A DNA stretch of 64,000 nt from Rhizophagus irregularis (taxonomy: Eukaryota; Glomeromycota; Glomeromycetes; Glomerales; Glomeraceae), in assembly GCF_026210795.1 (NCBI RefSeq), contig NC_089458.1, positions 3,054,001 to 3,118,000 of the forward strand, read 5' to 3'. The stretch's first letter is position 1; every line of letters begins with the position of its first letter. The notes below the pieces were generated by a model that was not told the DNA's origin, made no database searches, and saw only the letters and a program-made list of their open reading frames with translations. Of this stretch, positions 35,090 through 45,909 are shown one piece after another. A program made the position numbers and the translations under genes.

Positions 35090-35285
35090 AAAAAGATAGT
35101 ATAAAGATGGAACGTAAAAGATAATATATTAAAAAGAACATATATAAAAAGATAGCATATTAAAAGATAGCATATTAAAAGATAGCGTATTTAAAATATA
35201 GATAGTATATTAGAAAGATAGTTCAAAGATAATATGTAAAAAGAACATAAAAGATAGTATATAGATAGAATAGAAAGTAGCATAA
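35090..35285. repeat. AAAAGATAGTATATT-type simple repeat
   Basis: Irregular tandem units AAAAGATAGCATATT and relatives, including three near-identical copies at 35152-35190. It lies inside the solo LTR just before the TATA-like box. Confidence 0.7.
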
Positions 35286-35702
35286 AAATTGTATATATAG
35301 AGAGCGGAATTCAAGGTAATTCCTTAGTTCTCATCCACAGAACTCAATAAAAATATAAGTTTTATTTTTTAATTATTTGTTAGTAAAGTTTAATGTTAAT
35401 TAAAGGTAATAGGTTCGCCCTAAACTTTAATTAATGTTTGCTTAATTAATTTTAATTGAATAAATGGAAATTTTAAGATGAATTAAATATACACTTTTGA
35501 AAAGTAATAATTCGTAGCGAGAGCTATCGAAGTTTGAAATTAAAGGTAAAAGTGGATATAATTTGGGGAAAATTTAGAGAAGTTAAATTTTATTTTATAT
35601 CGTTCGACGTTTTATATTACTAACGCTATTTATGTTGTGAACCAAGAATGTTGTTGTATATTGTTCGTTAATTATATTGTTTGTTAATTATGTTGTTGAT
35701 TA

Positions 35703-35752
35703 ATCGCTTGTTCGTTTAATTGTTCGTTTGTTCGTTTGTTCGTTCGTTCGAC
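35703..35752. repeat. TTCG/TTTG microsatellite
   Basis: Reads TTGTTCGTTTGTTCGTTTGT then TCGTTCGTTCG, a short tetranucleotide-type array near the 3' end of the solo LTR. Confidence 0.8.
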
Positions 35753-36087
35753 CATGAGAATGCCCGTTCGATGTGGCAACTCTGTAAATTGATGACAGAG
35801 GGAATTGGGGATCTCACCGATATGTATAAGATATGTACATGATGTTTACAATATATGTCACCGATTTTCTACATTTCTACTACACTTATCGGGCACCCGA
35901 TATATGTAGTATTGTTAAATATCATACACATATATCACATATATTGCACACATATCGGGTACCCGATATGTACCCGATAACCTTGATTTTGACCAGTGTA
36001 CTGAATTCCCATTCTTCTTATTTGGCCCAGTCATTCCGTTAGTTGGCCAGTGATCTTAGTAATACCTAAATTTCAGCCAAAATAGGA

Positions 36088-36303
36088 CCCCGCTTATTTA
36101 TAATAAAGGTTACTGTAGAAAATTAGCCCTTTACTAATAGTTTTTACCTTATTTTTTTCTTAAATTCTATTGGTTAATTAGCTAAAAAGGAAAAAATCAT
36201 AACAATGTAACATAAAATTTCCTTTTATAGTAGGATCTGCAAAGAATTTTATATATGATTTTTACCTTAGGTCTGAAGGTAACCTATTTTATAAGTAAGT
36301 GGG
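36088..36303. mobile_element. MITE-A copy 2 (intact)
   Basis: A 216-bp element whose ends, CCCCGCTTATTTATAATAAA and the complement of ATTTTATAAGTAAGTGGG, are inverted repeats. It matches the split copies at 8821-13853 and 53064-53505 and the reversed copy at 38508-38709. No coding capacity. It starts 90 bp beyond the right end of the CACTA element. Confidence 0.85.
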
Positions 36304-38030
36304 ATTACCAAAATAGTAAGTTTATCATTACCATCGAAGCCTTTATTATTCAAAGTAGATTGCTTTTTTTTCCCAAAAGACTTCCTTTTCTTAAATTATT
36401 TATCATTATTAATCTTCTATATAATATTCAGAATTTTCTTTTGGTTCTACTTCTGAGTAGAATCTGTCTTCTTTAATAGTTTATTTTTAGGCTGATTTAA
36501 GGTGAGTGATAAATATCTAGTCCAAACACCTTTAAATTGAATTCTGTATTGAGTACTTTATCTAAGCTTACTTAGATATTAAAATATACAATCAACTTTT
36601 TACGTCCACAGTCTTGATGAATAATTTTAAAAGCTAAAGTACCATTTAATTGCAATAGCATGGATAGGGTAGGGTTCTTTGTATTGTAAACAACATTATT
36701 AGTAACAGATTTGAATACATTCATAACAATGGTCTGAAATCTTTTATGTTCTTTGCATTGCTTTAAATTCCAGAATGCAGAAAACTATTGTATAGGCATT
36801 CCTCCAAATGGAGCAGTCCAAATTCCATTATTTCAATTCAACAAAGTCCATTTGTTGAAGTTTATAGATACAGTCACTATCAAATACTTCTTTTGCATCT
36901 TAATTTTGAATGCAATTACCTAATCTATTTCTTTAGATTCGTAAGAATATCGAGTTATAGCATGATGAAGGGGATATCATAAATGATTACCTTGTGAATA
37001 TTAGCTTTTTCTTATAGCATATATCCGGTCATAACAATCAAAATCATTTTTTCTGATGTAAGCTTAGATTTCTTAGTTTTCTACCGCTGCAATTTATTCA
37101 ATATACCACTCTTTTGTGAAGTTTTTGAGTGTTCTATTTTTTCTTAGAGAATGATAACGTAAGTCAAGAATTGTCAGAATTAAAATTAGAAATGATCTTG
37201 ACATATATTACACACTTCTTTCTTCTTGAAGTATAGTAGTATACGGCTGAGCTTGTATATTAAGTTTTATTTGTATTGTAAAGAGTATAACTGGTATTTA
37301 GTGTTTGGGCTCCTCAGTAATTTCCATTTCTATTAAATGATCATCTGGCTGAGTCAGATTCCTATTGAGTGAAGTTGTTATTGTTTGTTGCTCATGTGAA
37401 TTTTTTTAATTTTTTTACAAAGCTTTTCGAAGTTTTATAGAAAAGCATAGCCTAAAGGTCTTTGAAGGTATAGAAAAGAAAAGGAAAGTTGTCGTAATCT
37501 TCAATATCTACTTTTTGGAGTTTATTTTTAAAAGTAATTTTAAGCTGTTTATTTAAATGCTTGTATATATCAGGTTCAATTTTTTTAAGGGTTTGATATA
37601 TTCCAGTTGTGTTAGTAGAGTGAAAAATTTGCAGCGTTTTTCAAATAAGGTGTAGAACGTCTTATTATCGAAAAGGCTAAGAAGTATTTTCATATTCTCA
37701 AAAGTAATATTTGTTGCAGCGAAAGCTATTTTTAATATATTTTCTTCAAAATAATTTTGCTAAAATTTTGTAAAAAAAATGGTCTATGTGATCAGCAAAT
37801 TAATTTTAATTTAATATATATTAAATTATATTATTTAATAATAATTAAACTTATACTAATTGGTGATTTATATTAGTACAACTAGTTATTACGTTGTATA
37901 AAAATACCTATTACGTAAGCCTGATAAAACAGTTATTTAGTATAACGTAACTTCATAACTGTGGTACTGTTATGCCTTACATATATTTGCAATAAAAATA
38001 TGATCAGTGAAATTTATTAAGCTTTGCTCA
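36304..38030 (-). other. Degraded sequence with minus-strand coding traces
   Basis: Minus-strand translation near 36850-36600 gives protein-like pieces (CKEHKRFQTIVMNVFKSVTN, then LAFKIIHQDCGRKKLIVYF) separated by stops and frame changes, and DAKEVFDSDCIYKLQQMDFV further upstream. This suggests an old gene that has lost function. I do not recognise the family. The rest of the stretch shows nothing. Confidence 0.3.
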
Positions 38031-38248
38031 GTAAATCAGGACCTCAGATATCTCTAAAATAGGTTATAAGTTACACTTTTAGTTCAACATAACTTGTGCT
38101 TGAATTTTATTAATTTTTGCTGTAAGTTACTTTAGAGAATACCAGGTATTCAAGAAAAAATCACAACAAAGTGCAAAACTAACTAATATAAGAACAAATA
38201 ATTTTCTAAAAAATACATAGAAAGAAATGCTAAGATTATAAATTCAAC

Positions 38249-38493
38249 TAAGGTTACTGGAGAAACTAGGGGGTTTTGGCAAGTTGGCGAAATGCCGAAA
38301 TAGCGAAACTTTGCTGAAACTATATAAAAGTCTTATTAAAAAGTTAGCGAAACTCTGAAGAAAAGCGAAACCTGATGAAACTTATTATAAATGCTGAAAC
38401 TGCTGAAACCTTGCTGAAACTATAATAAAACTATAGTAAAATCTTGGAGAAACTAATCATAGGATTTTAGAGAAGTTTAGGCAAGCAACTTTA
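38249..38493. mobile_element. MITE, TAAGGTTGCTTGCC family, copy 2
   Basis: Collinear with the copy at 20623-20866, sharing GCGAAACT-type internal repeats, ATAATAAAACTATAGTAAAA-like and AGGATTTTRGAGAAGTTTAG-like blocks. Left end TAAGGTTACTGGAG has diverged; right end GGCAAGCAACTTTA is conserved. No clear target duplication. It lies only in copy 1 of the 1.2-kb tandem unit. Confidence 0.8.
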
Positions 38494-38507
38494 AACCCAA
38501 TATAGGA

Positions 38508-38709
38508 CCTGCTTACTTATAAGATAGGTTATCCCAGGCCTAAGGTAAAAATCATATATAAAATTCTTTGCAGATTTTACTATAAAAGGAAATTTTATGT
38601 TACATTATTATGATTTTTTTCCTTTTTAGCTAATTAACCAATAGAATTTAAAGTAAAAACTATTAGTAAAGGGCTAATTTTTTATGGTAACCTTTATTAT
38701 AAGTACGTG
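38508..38709. mobile_element. MITE-A copy 3 (reversed)
   Basis: Reverse complement of the MITE-A consensus: starts CCTGCTTACTTATAAGATAG and ends TTATTATAAGTACGTG, with AAAATCATATATAAAATTCT and CTATTAGTAAAGGGCTAA inside. It lies 14 bp after the preceding MITE. Confidence 0.85.
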
Positions 38710-41505
38710 AAGTCCTCTCAACACTCTTTCTATATAAATAACAATAGCTATTCTCTCAAATTATATTTCAAACAAGATAAAGTTGATTATGCTATATGTA
38801 ATCCATTCAGCACTTACCAACTTCTAAAATCAGTTTACACCTTCAAGCTACCATTAATACCATCAAAAATGCACAAAATTCAATTTCCTTATTTGACTAC
38901 ATACTATAGATAACAAACCTATTTCACTAAGGCCTCTGAAAACTTTTTAATGTCATGCATTCCAACCACTAGGAGAACTTTTTAGTGTTATGCAATCCCA
39001 ACAGGAACACCTACCTCATTTTGAACAATCTTTAACAGAGGACATCCACTTTATTTTGAACAATTCATTGATCTAAGATCTACTTAGATAAGTCAATCTA
39101 ATGATAGTCCAACACGTGACCACCATAGTCGGCATCATCATGATCAGTATATTACAAAAACTGCAGTATCTAACCTGTTATTTCCCTATTATTCAAGTGA
39201 TCATCAATTTTTAAAATGTAACACCAAGCCACCATGACAATCAAATTTTCTAGTATTCCCCCATTTTCCAAAGAAAATAAGATTACACCAAAAAAGTGAC
39301 CAAGAAAAACAAAAAGCAAAAAATAAAATTATAAATCTCAGAAAAACTCGCAGTGCAATGAGAAAAACTTGAATAAAAAATATCAAACATACACCTCAAC
39401 TCTGTTTTCTTATTTTAGAAGACTAACTTCCCGTTAATAACATCAACTGGTAAGAAATACTGGTTGATAAGCTTCTTTCAAGAAATAATGGTTCAGTCTG
39501 TGAACCACTTGACCAGTTAGACTTTAAAGGTATAGAAATCAAGATACACTACTTTTCAACTTTTCAGAAAGTCCAGGAGAACGTTCACATGGAATTGCCA
39601 TCTTACATTATTGTTAGTAACTCCAAGACTCATGATAACAGTCCTAACTCAATATAAGCTATAAGGAGTTCAAGCGAAACTAAAGACTTCAGTAATAACT
39701 TCATATAATGTCCAAAAATCTTTATACTATCACTCAAGGTAAAAAGTTCTTATACTTTTCATTCAAAACTTCTTGGGAAAAAATGGGCAGAGCTCAACAG
39801 AAGAGAAAGTACGATGATCATTAAGTCACACTTTTAGTTTAACACAGTTTACGTTTAAATTTTATTAATTTTTGCCGACAGTTACTTTAGAGAATACTGA
39901 GTATTCAAGAAAGAACCATAATATAGTGCAAAACTAACTAATACAAGAACAAATAAATCTTTCAAAAAATTACAAATATAGAAAAGCTAAGATTTAAAAC
40001 TCACCACTCTCTATATAAATAACCACGGCTACTCTTCAAATTATATCTCAAATCTGGTAGAATCAACTATGCTATACGTACCCAGCGAAACACCCCACTA
40101 CATTTAAAGATTGAGTCACCTCATAAACCAAGTATCATTAGTGCTATTAAAAAAGAATAAAATTCAATTTCTCCTATTTGACTACATACTATAGATAACA
40201 AATCTACTTCACTAGCTAAATCAGGGAACTTTTTAGTGTTGTGCAGTCCAGTCGCTAGGAAACTTTTAGTGTCATGCAATCTCCGAAGGAACACTTACTT
40301 TATTGCGAACGATCTGTCAGCCTAAGATCTACCTAGATAAGTCAATACAATGATAGCCCAACATGTGACCACCTTGATCAGCATACTACAAAAATTGTGG
40401 TATTCAACTTGACATCCCTTTTATCACCCAAGTGATTATCAATTTTGAAAATTAGTAACACCAAACTACCATGATGATCAAATTTTTCAGTATCTTCTAC
40501 TCCCTAAAGAAAATAAAGTTATACTGAAAAAAGCGACCAAGAAAAATAAAAACCTCAGAAAATAAAACTCGAAGTGTAATAAGAAAAATCCGAGTAAAAA
40601 ACACTAAACATACACCTCAACTTCGTCTCCTTATTTTAGAAGACTAACTCCTCCGTTAACAACATCAACTAGCAAGAAATACATTGATCAAGAGCTCCTT
40701 CTAAAAAATAACAGTTTGGTCTGCGAACTACTTGGCCAGTTAAACTTTAAAGGCGTAAGAACCAAGACGCACTACTTTTTAATCTTTCAGAAAGCCCAGG
40801 AGAACATTCGTATAGAACTGCCATCTTACATTATTGTTGGTAACTCTAAGACTCATAATAACGGTTCTAATTCAATATAAGTTATAAGGAGTTCAGGCGA
40901 AACCAAAGATCTCAGTAATAACTTCATATAATGTCAAAAAGTCCTTTTACTATCACTCAAGGCAAAAAATCCTCATATTTTTTATCCATGTCTTCTTGGG
41001 AAAAAATGGGCAGAGCCCAACGGGAGAGAAAGTATAATAATCCTAAATCACACTTTTAACAAATTGGCCCATTTTTTAAGAGTTTAAAAAATCATTTTTT
41101 GTAAATATTTTGGCATTCAGTGGTTCAATTTTGATGAACTTTTTTTAAATTGTAGAGCTAAATGAAGGCTATAAAATAAAAAAAGTTCATTAAAATTAAA
41201 TCACTGGATGCTGAAATATTTACAAAAAATGATTTTTTGAGTTTCAGCAAAAAGGAGTGTTTTTGGCTAAAAGTCCATTATGACTTTTATACTAGATATC
41301 TAGTGTCCTAGTAAATCTCACTAATCATATTGCTTATTGCAAATACAACAGTTATTCGGCACTTTATACTGAATAATTATTAAGTATAATAACTGTTAAA
41401 ACTATATTAAAATTATAGTAATAGATATGTTTAAAAAGTTGTTTTAATAAAAGTTTAGACTTTTAATAAATTCTAAAATAAATTTAGACCACAACTTTAA
41501 TCCAG

Positions 41506-41925
41506 ATGATGTTTATTAGTAATTTCCTTATAATATCTATATTTTATATAATTAAAATTAAAAATTATTACTATATAATTCAATTAATAATAAAACTAGT
41601 TGTGAAATTTTTGGCAAAAAAGAGGTTAAGTATTACTATTTATAATAAATTTAATAAATTTGAAGAAAACTATTGTGAGTCCTGTGAATGTCTTGTGAAG
41701 AAAGAGGGCATTTATGCTAAGAATGACCATTTCAAAACGAATCATACCCTCTGAGCAAAAATTTCACCCGACAGTGCACACGTGAGGTGCTTTCATGCAT
41801 AACGAGTGGTTTGGTAGTTAATAATATTAGATAGTTTAGATTTAGTTTTTGTCATAATTGTATTCTTTGAATCTTGTTTTTGTTTAATAAACTATCAAAT
41901 GCATTGTGAAAAAAAAAAAGAAGAA
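41506..41925 (+). pseudogene. C2H2-like fragment followed by a poly(A)-like tail
   Basis: The frame ending at 41754 closes with CESCECLVKKEGIYAKNDHF then KTNH, which has C2H2-like spacing (C-x2-C, H-x4-H); the hydrophobic I/Y-rich part before it looks like noise. About 120 bp later TTTAATAAACTATCAAATGC is followed by an A11 run (41910-41920), which looks like a polyadenylated 3' end. It may be the tail of a retrocopied transcript or a decayed gene. I cannot name it. Confidence 0.3.
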
Positions 41926-41940
41926 AACTACTATATTAAA

Positions 41941-42071
41941 CACAGGTCGAAAAGTGAAAAATCAGGCATCAATCAGTTACCAATCAGTCACCAATCAGTC
42001 ACCAATCAGTTACCTGATTGGTGACTGATTGGTGACTAATTGATGCCTGATTTTTCACTTTTCGACCTGTG
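41941..42071. mobile_element. 131-bp perfect-hairpin foldback, CACAGGTCGAAAAGTG ends
   Basis: Nearly the whole sequence is a palindrome: CACAGGTCGAAAAGTGAAAA on the left is the exact complement of the right end. The arms contain four and three tandem copies of CCAATCAGTYA and its complement. AAA flanks both sides (41938-41940, 42072-42074), a 3-bp duplication compatible with a CACTA-like origin (CACA...TGTG). Confidence 0.8.
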
Positions 42072-42234
42072 AAAGCTAACTGTATTTGTTAAGAAAAATA
42101 AGTTGCATTAATATTAGTTTACATTAAAAAAAAAATAAATTATATATTATTTTAAAAGTAAAGAATTACTAAACTTAACCTGAAGAAATTTTTCTTTTCC
42201 TTTCCTTTATTTTAATTGTTAATTAATGTGTGAC

Positions 42235-42470
42235 TTAAAAAAAAAAAAAAAAAAAAACTAAAACTAAAACAAAATAATAATAAAAAATAAAAAAATATAA
42301 AATATATAAAAAAAAAAAAAAGCCACAAAAGAATTTAAGAATTCATAAATTCTTTTAATAATTAATAATATGTCAAAAAAAAAAATAAAATAAAATAAAA
42401 TATTGACTTGTATAGTAATCTAATAATAAGATTATATGTAAAATTATGAAAAAAAAAGGTTTTATTAAGT
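42235..42470. repeat. A-rich low-complexity tract
   Basis: Poly(A) runs of up to 22 bases with AAATAAAAT-type units. No gene. Confidence 0.7.
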
Positions 42471-42757
42471 TAAAAAAGGTAGTTGTTCAGATAGTTTTTG
42501 AGAAAATTACATAATTTTGATTTTTATAGTTAAATTGTATTTTTTATGATGAAAATTTTTTTTAAAACCAAATTTTTATGCGATTAATATCCAATTATAT
42601 TTATTTTATATATTTCATAAAAAAAGTTTATTTTTTTTAAATTCTTAAGGAGGGGAGGAATTATTAAGATTAGTAATACTCTTAAAAGTATATACATATT
42701 ACCCTAATAGAAAATTACTAAATATCATCTAGGCGATCATCACTTTTACTAGCATTA

Positions 42758-42946
42758 GAGGATGGCCAGAAATGATGTGATTTAAATTTTAGGATTTTTG
42801 ACCCCTCCCATCCTATGTCATCATTCATTTTAGGAAATGTAAGATTAAAACATAATTCTGGCTAGAATTATATTAACTACAAATGTCTAAAAATGGAAGA
42901 TGTGTAACATCATTGTAGTTTTAACTCTCCCTCATTTACCATTCCC
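42758..42946. mobile_element. PIF/Harbinger-like MITE, copy 2 of the GGGGATGGCC family
   Basis: Reverse-orientation relative of 32098-32309: starts GAGGATGGCCAGAAATGATG, contains TAAAACATAATTCTGGCTAG and ends ACCATTCCC. TTA flanks both sides (42755-42757, 42947-42949). Confidence 0.8.
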
Positions 42947-43627
42947 TTAGGAAGAATATAATTTAACTCCGCCCAAAATGCCATCCTAATGCTGGTAAAG
43001 GCGATGATTGCCCATCGCCTAGGCGATATTTAGCTTAATATTTAAATTACTTGATTTCAATACTGATTAAAATTATTTATGCCGGATCAATTAAAAAGCT
43101 TGTTTAATATAACAGTTTGATAAAGATTTCTGATTAGCTGAAATATGAATAACATAAATAATTATTGAATATTCGCATGATTTTTTACAATTTTATTCAA
43201 GAAGGGATAATATTTATTTTTAAAATATTTTTAGGTTTTTTTCATAATAATAAATTATTTGTTCTTTATTATAAATATAAAATTACATTATTATACTATC
43301 TATTTATCATTTTATCTATTCAAACTGCCTTAACAATAACATTTTTTTTTTAACATTACCTCACGGTAAGCAATAAGCAGTACTTTATTTTAACAATAAC
43401 TTAACAATAACTTCTTATTATTAAAAAAATATACAATAGGTATTGAAATATAAGCGTGCTTTTTTTCTCTTGTGGATAAGATAACTTTATAATCATGTGT
43501 AACCGATTTTTGATTATCTATCGTGCCCATCTAATTTTTTTATTTCAGTTTTGATAGTATGACAAATTGGATTAATAATACTGAAATTACTTTTAGTTTT
43601 AAGATCAATTTGTACTCCGTGGTAGTA

Positions 43628-43720
43628 AACCAGTTATTTCACGGATCAGCCTTGATCTCATCACGGCGGAACCGTGATGATCAATGATATCTACGGCTTC
43701 CCGTGAAATATCTATATCTC
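43628..43720. other. Nested inverted repeat, ATTTCACGG...CCGTGAAAT
   Basis: An inner stem TTGATCTCATCACGG / CCGTGATGATCAA with a CGGAA loop (43651-43683) is enclosed by an outer stem TTTCACGG / CCGTGAAA (43637 and 43709). It is GC-richer than its surroundings. It could be an operator-like site, a small MITE or a structured RNA; nothing decides between these. Confidence 0.5.
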
Positions 43721-43859
43721 TTTTAATAGATAGCGAGATCTGTTATATGTTATACTCTACATGATCTGTATTTACAGTCGTTTGATCAACAGACAGTTAA
43801 TTAGTTAATTAGGATATCTGGATATAATGTCAGGACATGTACAAATTGATCTCGTTTAT

Positions 43860-45250
43860 ATAACTATTTAAAGCTTTGTCCGCAAGTAAACAATCATCGA
43901 AGCGAAGAATTTGCAATCAAGGTTTTATGAACATGCTTAAGTCTCGTCGGTTTTCATGAATAACCATATTATATCTTATTTTTATTTCTACAATGAAATC
44001 ATTGTAGGAATCGTTTGTTAATCATCGAAAAATTTCATCGTAAAAATTCAATTAATTTGTTTGAGGTTAAAAAGACAAAATAAAATGAAACACTAGATCC
44101 TGTAACCTGCAGCCTAAAGGACTTGGAGGACAAAGAACTGCCCAAAAAGATTCCACCACTATAAATAACCACATTCGTTAATTATCCTTATTTCTTACAT
44201 ATTTTTCACAATTAAATTTGAATAGTTCATCGTCTCTATAATATATCATCACTTTCTCTCCTGATCATTTTAAAAAATCGGTATCTAACAATGTAGAAGA
44301 TGTACAAGGTTATAATGAAGCAATTATTAGATGGCTAACTGGATGATCGTTCAGGTTGTGTACGAATTATTATTACCTTTCTCAATACTCGATATGATAA
44401 TCACGTGACTTTCGTCGTCATGTAAAATTTACGCGAGAAAATAATCTAGAGGTAAGAGATGGCTACAATTATTCAGGATCTTCTTCATCTGAAGGTGGGA
44501 ATGTATTGAACATGAGAAAATTATGTGACTTTCGAGTAAAAACTGATATATCCAAGGAGAAGCAAATTGGAAGTTTAATCAAGCAACTCGTAAATATAGA
44601 TTAGCTTACATAAGTGATAATGATGCAATAAAAAAAATTGTAATTAGTACTTCATATACCGTTATTTTATAATTACAGCTAAGGTATTTTATTTTTAGGT
44701 TATCGATAGATAATCAACTATAGTTTTAGAAGATGGAAATGTAGAACAACTTTCTGCCGACCTAATCCTAATTCATTTTGGACAATTCGTGGACGTGGAT
44801 TCAATTTTCGAGTCCCAACGACGTGTATGCTGGAATGAAAAGCGCAAGAAATGCTTGAAGTAATTTTTGCACGAATGTCTTCAGAACTTCAACCAAAGTA
44901 ATGGTCTTGCTTTAGATCCTTCGTCCTCTGAAGAATTTCACTCTTGCTTCAATATATTGTATTCAATGATACTACAATGATACTACACGTGCAATATCAT
45001 ATCTTGAATCTAATCGTCGTTTTTACTTAGGAGATCGTAAATTCATTCTTGCTGCTTATTAAAAACAAAAATTTTGTTTCAAGTTCCTTACAATTTGATT
45101 TTCGTCCTAACGAAAGAATGAAAAGATTTGTTTCCAAATAGAGATCAAATGACTTATAAATATGACAAAAATGCTTTTAATGTCTAAACCAGACAAGAAA
45201 TGAGTAATTGTATTATTTTGTTTCAATAAGCGGAAAGTCTAAATTGCTGA
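43860..45250 (+). pseudogene. Degraded multi-frame gene of unknown family
   Basis: Base composition is closer to coding here, and plus-strand translations give protein-like pieces in changing frames: FRRHVKFTRENNLEVRDGYN (about 44408), EANWKFNQATRKYRLAYISD (about 44560), LEDGNVEQLSADLILIHFGQ (about 44730), and ALDPSSSEEFHSCFNILYSM (about 44912). Stops and shifts separate them. It is not recognisably a transposase, so it may be a dead host gene. Introns could explain some breaks but not all. Confidence 0.35.
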
Positions 45251-45909
45251 TTTTGACGGACTGATTTTTTTGTTAATGGCTAAATAATTGATGTTTTTTT
45301 TATCGGTTAAATATGACTACAAATTAATCCTTTAATAAGTTTTACAGTTTAGTTATACTTTTTAACACTCTTACAATAATAATAGCATGATCTTTGCGTG
45401 ACTGACGCAATAACTATTATGATAAAATTCTTTTATTCACAAGAAATGCAGTTTAACTTAAAATTGATTTTTTAAATTTATTTAAAAATTATTCTCTTTT
45501 CTTTATATTAAAATTCATTTTTCAAAATCATTATAGTAAATTTTCTAATCCCCATTTTCAATATTGTTTTGTCATTTTATATAATTATCATGCTATTTAA
45601 TTAAAGACTATTAATAAATTAACAAGCTGATATTAATATACTTTTCTATACAATCAAGGATTTAGATTTTGAAAAAAAAAACTTTTTTAATATCCTAAAG
45701 TTTTAAAAATTTATTATATATGAAGAAAAAATTACCTCACCCATCCCATAAGAATAATTACAAAATTTTTGTTATATATTTTTGAGCTTAAAACTTTTGC
45801 AACAAATGAAATAAAATAAAAATTATCAAGGAAAATTTTCAAAAAATTCCTTACTTTTTTGTCTTCCTCATTATAACAATAGTAAAAAATAAAATAAAAT
45901 AAAAGCAAA
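45251..45909. other. AT-rich spacer downstream of the coiled-coil gene
   Basis: No gene recognised. It must contain the 3' untranslated region of the minus-strand gene that ends at 45910; several AATAAA-like signals are present on that strand, none decisive. Confidence 0.5.

Larger units (their letters stand above)
34717..35816. mobile_element. Solo LTR (1.1 kb) inside CACTA subterminal DNA
   Basis: Bounded by TG (34717) and CA (35816) with a 4-bp direct duplication CCGA (34713-34716, 35817-35820). Deleting it rejoins CTACCCGATATGTATAAGAT, which matches the ACCCGATATGTA subterminal motif of the host CACTA. Internally it has a TATATATAG box (near 35294) and an AATAAAA signal (near 35347), as LTRs do. 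No retroviral-type coding region is attached, so it is a recombined remnant. The clade cannot be told. Confidence 0.65.
25224..35998. mobile_element. 10.8-kb CACTA (EnSpm-type) transposon, complete ends
   Basis: The left end reads CACTGGTCAAAATTGATGCT followed by ATCGGGTACATATCGGGTAC. The complement of the right end reads CACTGGTCAAAATCAAGGTT followed by the same second block. A 3-bp duplication TAC flanks both sides (25221-25223, 35999-36001), as expected for CACTA elements. ATATCGGGTAC-type motifs recur in both subterminal regions, where transposase binding is usual. Cargo: a minus-strand accessory gene, a Tnp2 transposase and a Myb/SANT-like gene. A MITE (32098) and a solo LTR (34717) inserted later. 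All three genes carry lesions, so this copy is probably non-autonomous now. Confidence 0.8.
38073..41058. repeat. Tandem pair of a 1.2-1.3 kb unit, joined by ACACTTTTA
   Basis: Two direct copies (38073-39827 and 39828-41049) align throughout. Shared segments include AGAGAATACYRRGTATTCAAG, TCTATATAAATAAC, ACCATGATGATCAAATTTTT-like, and TTAGAAGACTAACTYC. The 9-bp string ACACTTTTA stands at the start, at the junction and at the end (38073, 39828, 41050). Copy 1 is longer because two MITEs sit in it (38249-38709). Copies differ by roughly 15 percent by eye. A TATATAAATAAC box is present in each. No open frame; the element type is unknown, possibly an LTR-like or non-autonomous unit. Confidence 0.7.
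38037..41310. mobile_element. CCAGACATC-family hairpin MITE split by a tandem repeat block
   Basis: The left end, CAGGACCTCAGATATCTCTA, and the complement of the right end, TAGGACACTAGATATCTAGT, match, as do the adjoining TTATAAGT/CATAATGG blocks. The body, 41060-41270, is a long hairpin (GCATTCAGTGGTTCAATTTT against AAATTAAATCACTGGATGC) like those at 3884 and 57458. The intervening 38073-41058 is a later insertion. Confidence 0.6.

Noticed and set aside
41506-41700. I/Y-rich frame as a membrane protein
   Set aside because: Hydrophobic residues follow from AT-rich codons; only the terminal C2H2-like part looks protein-like.
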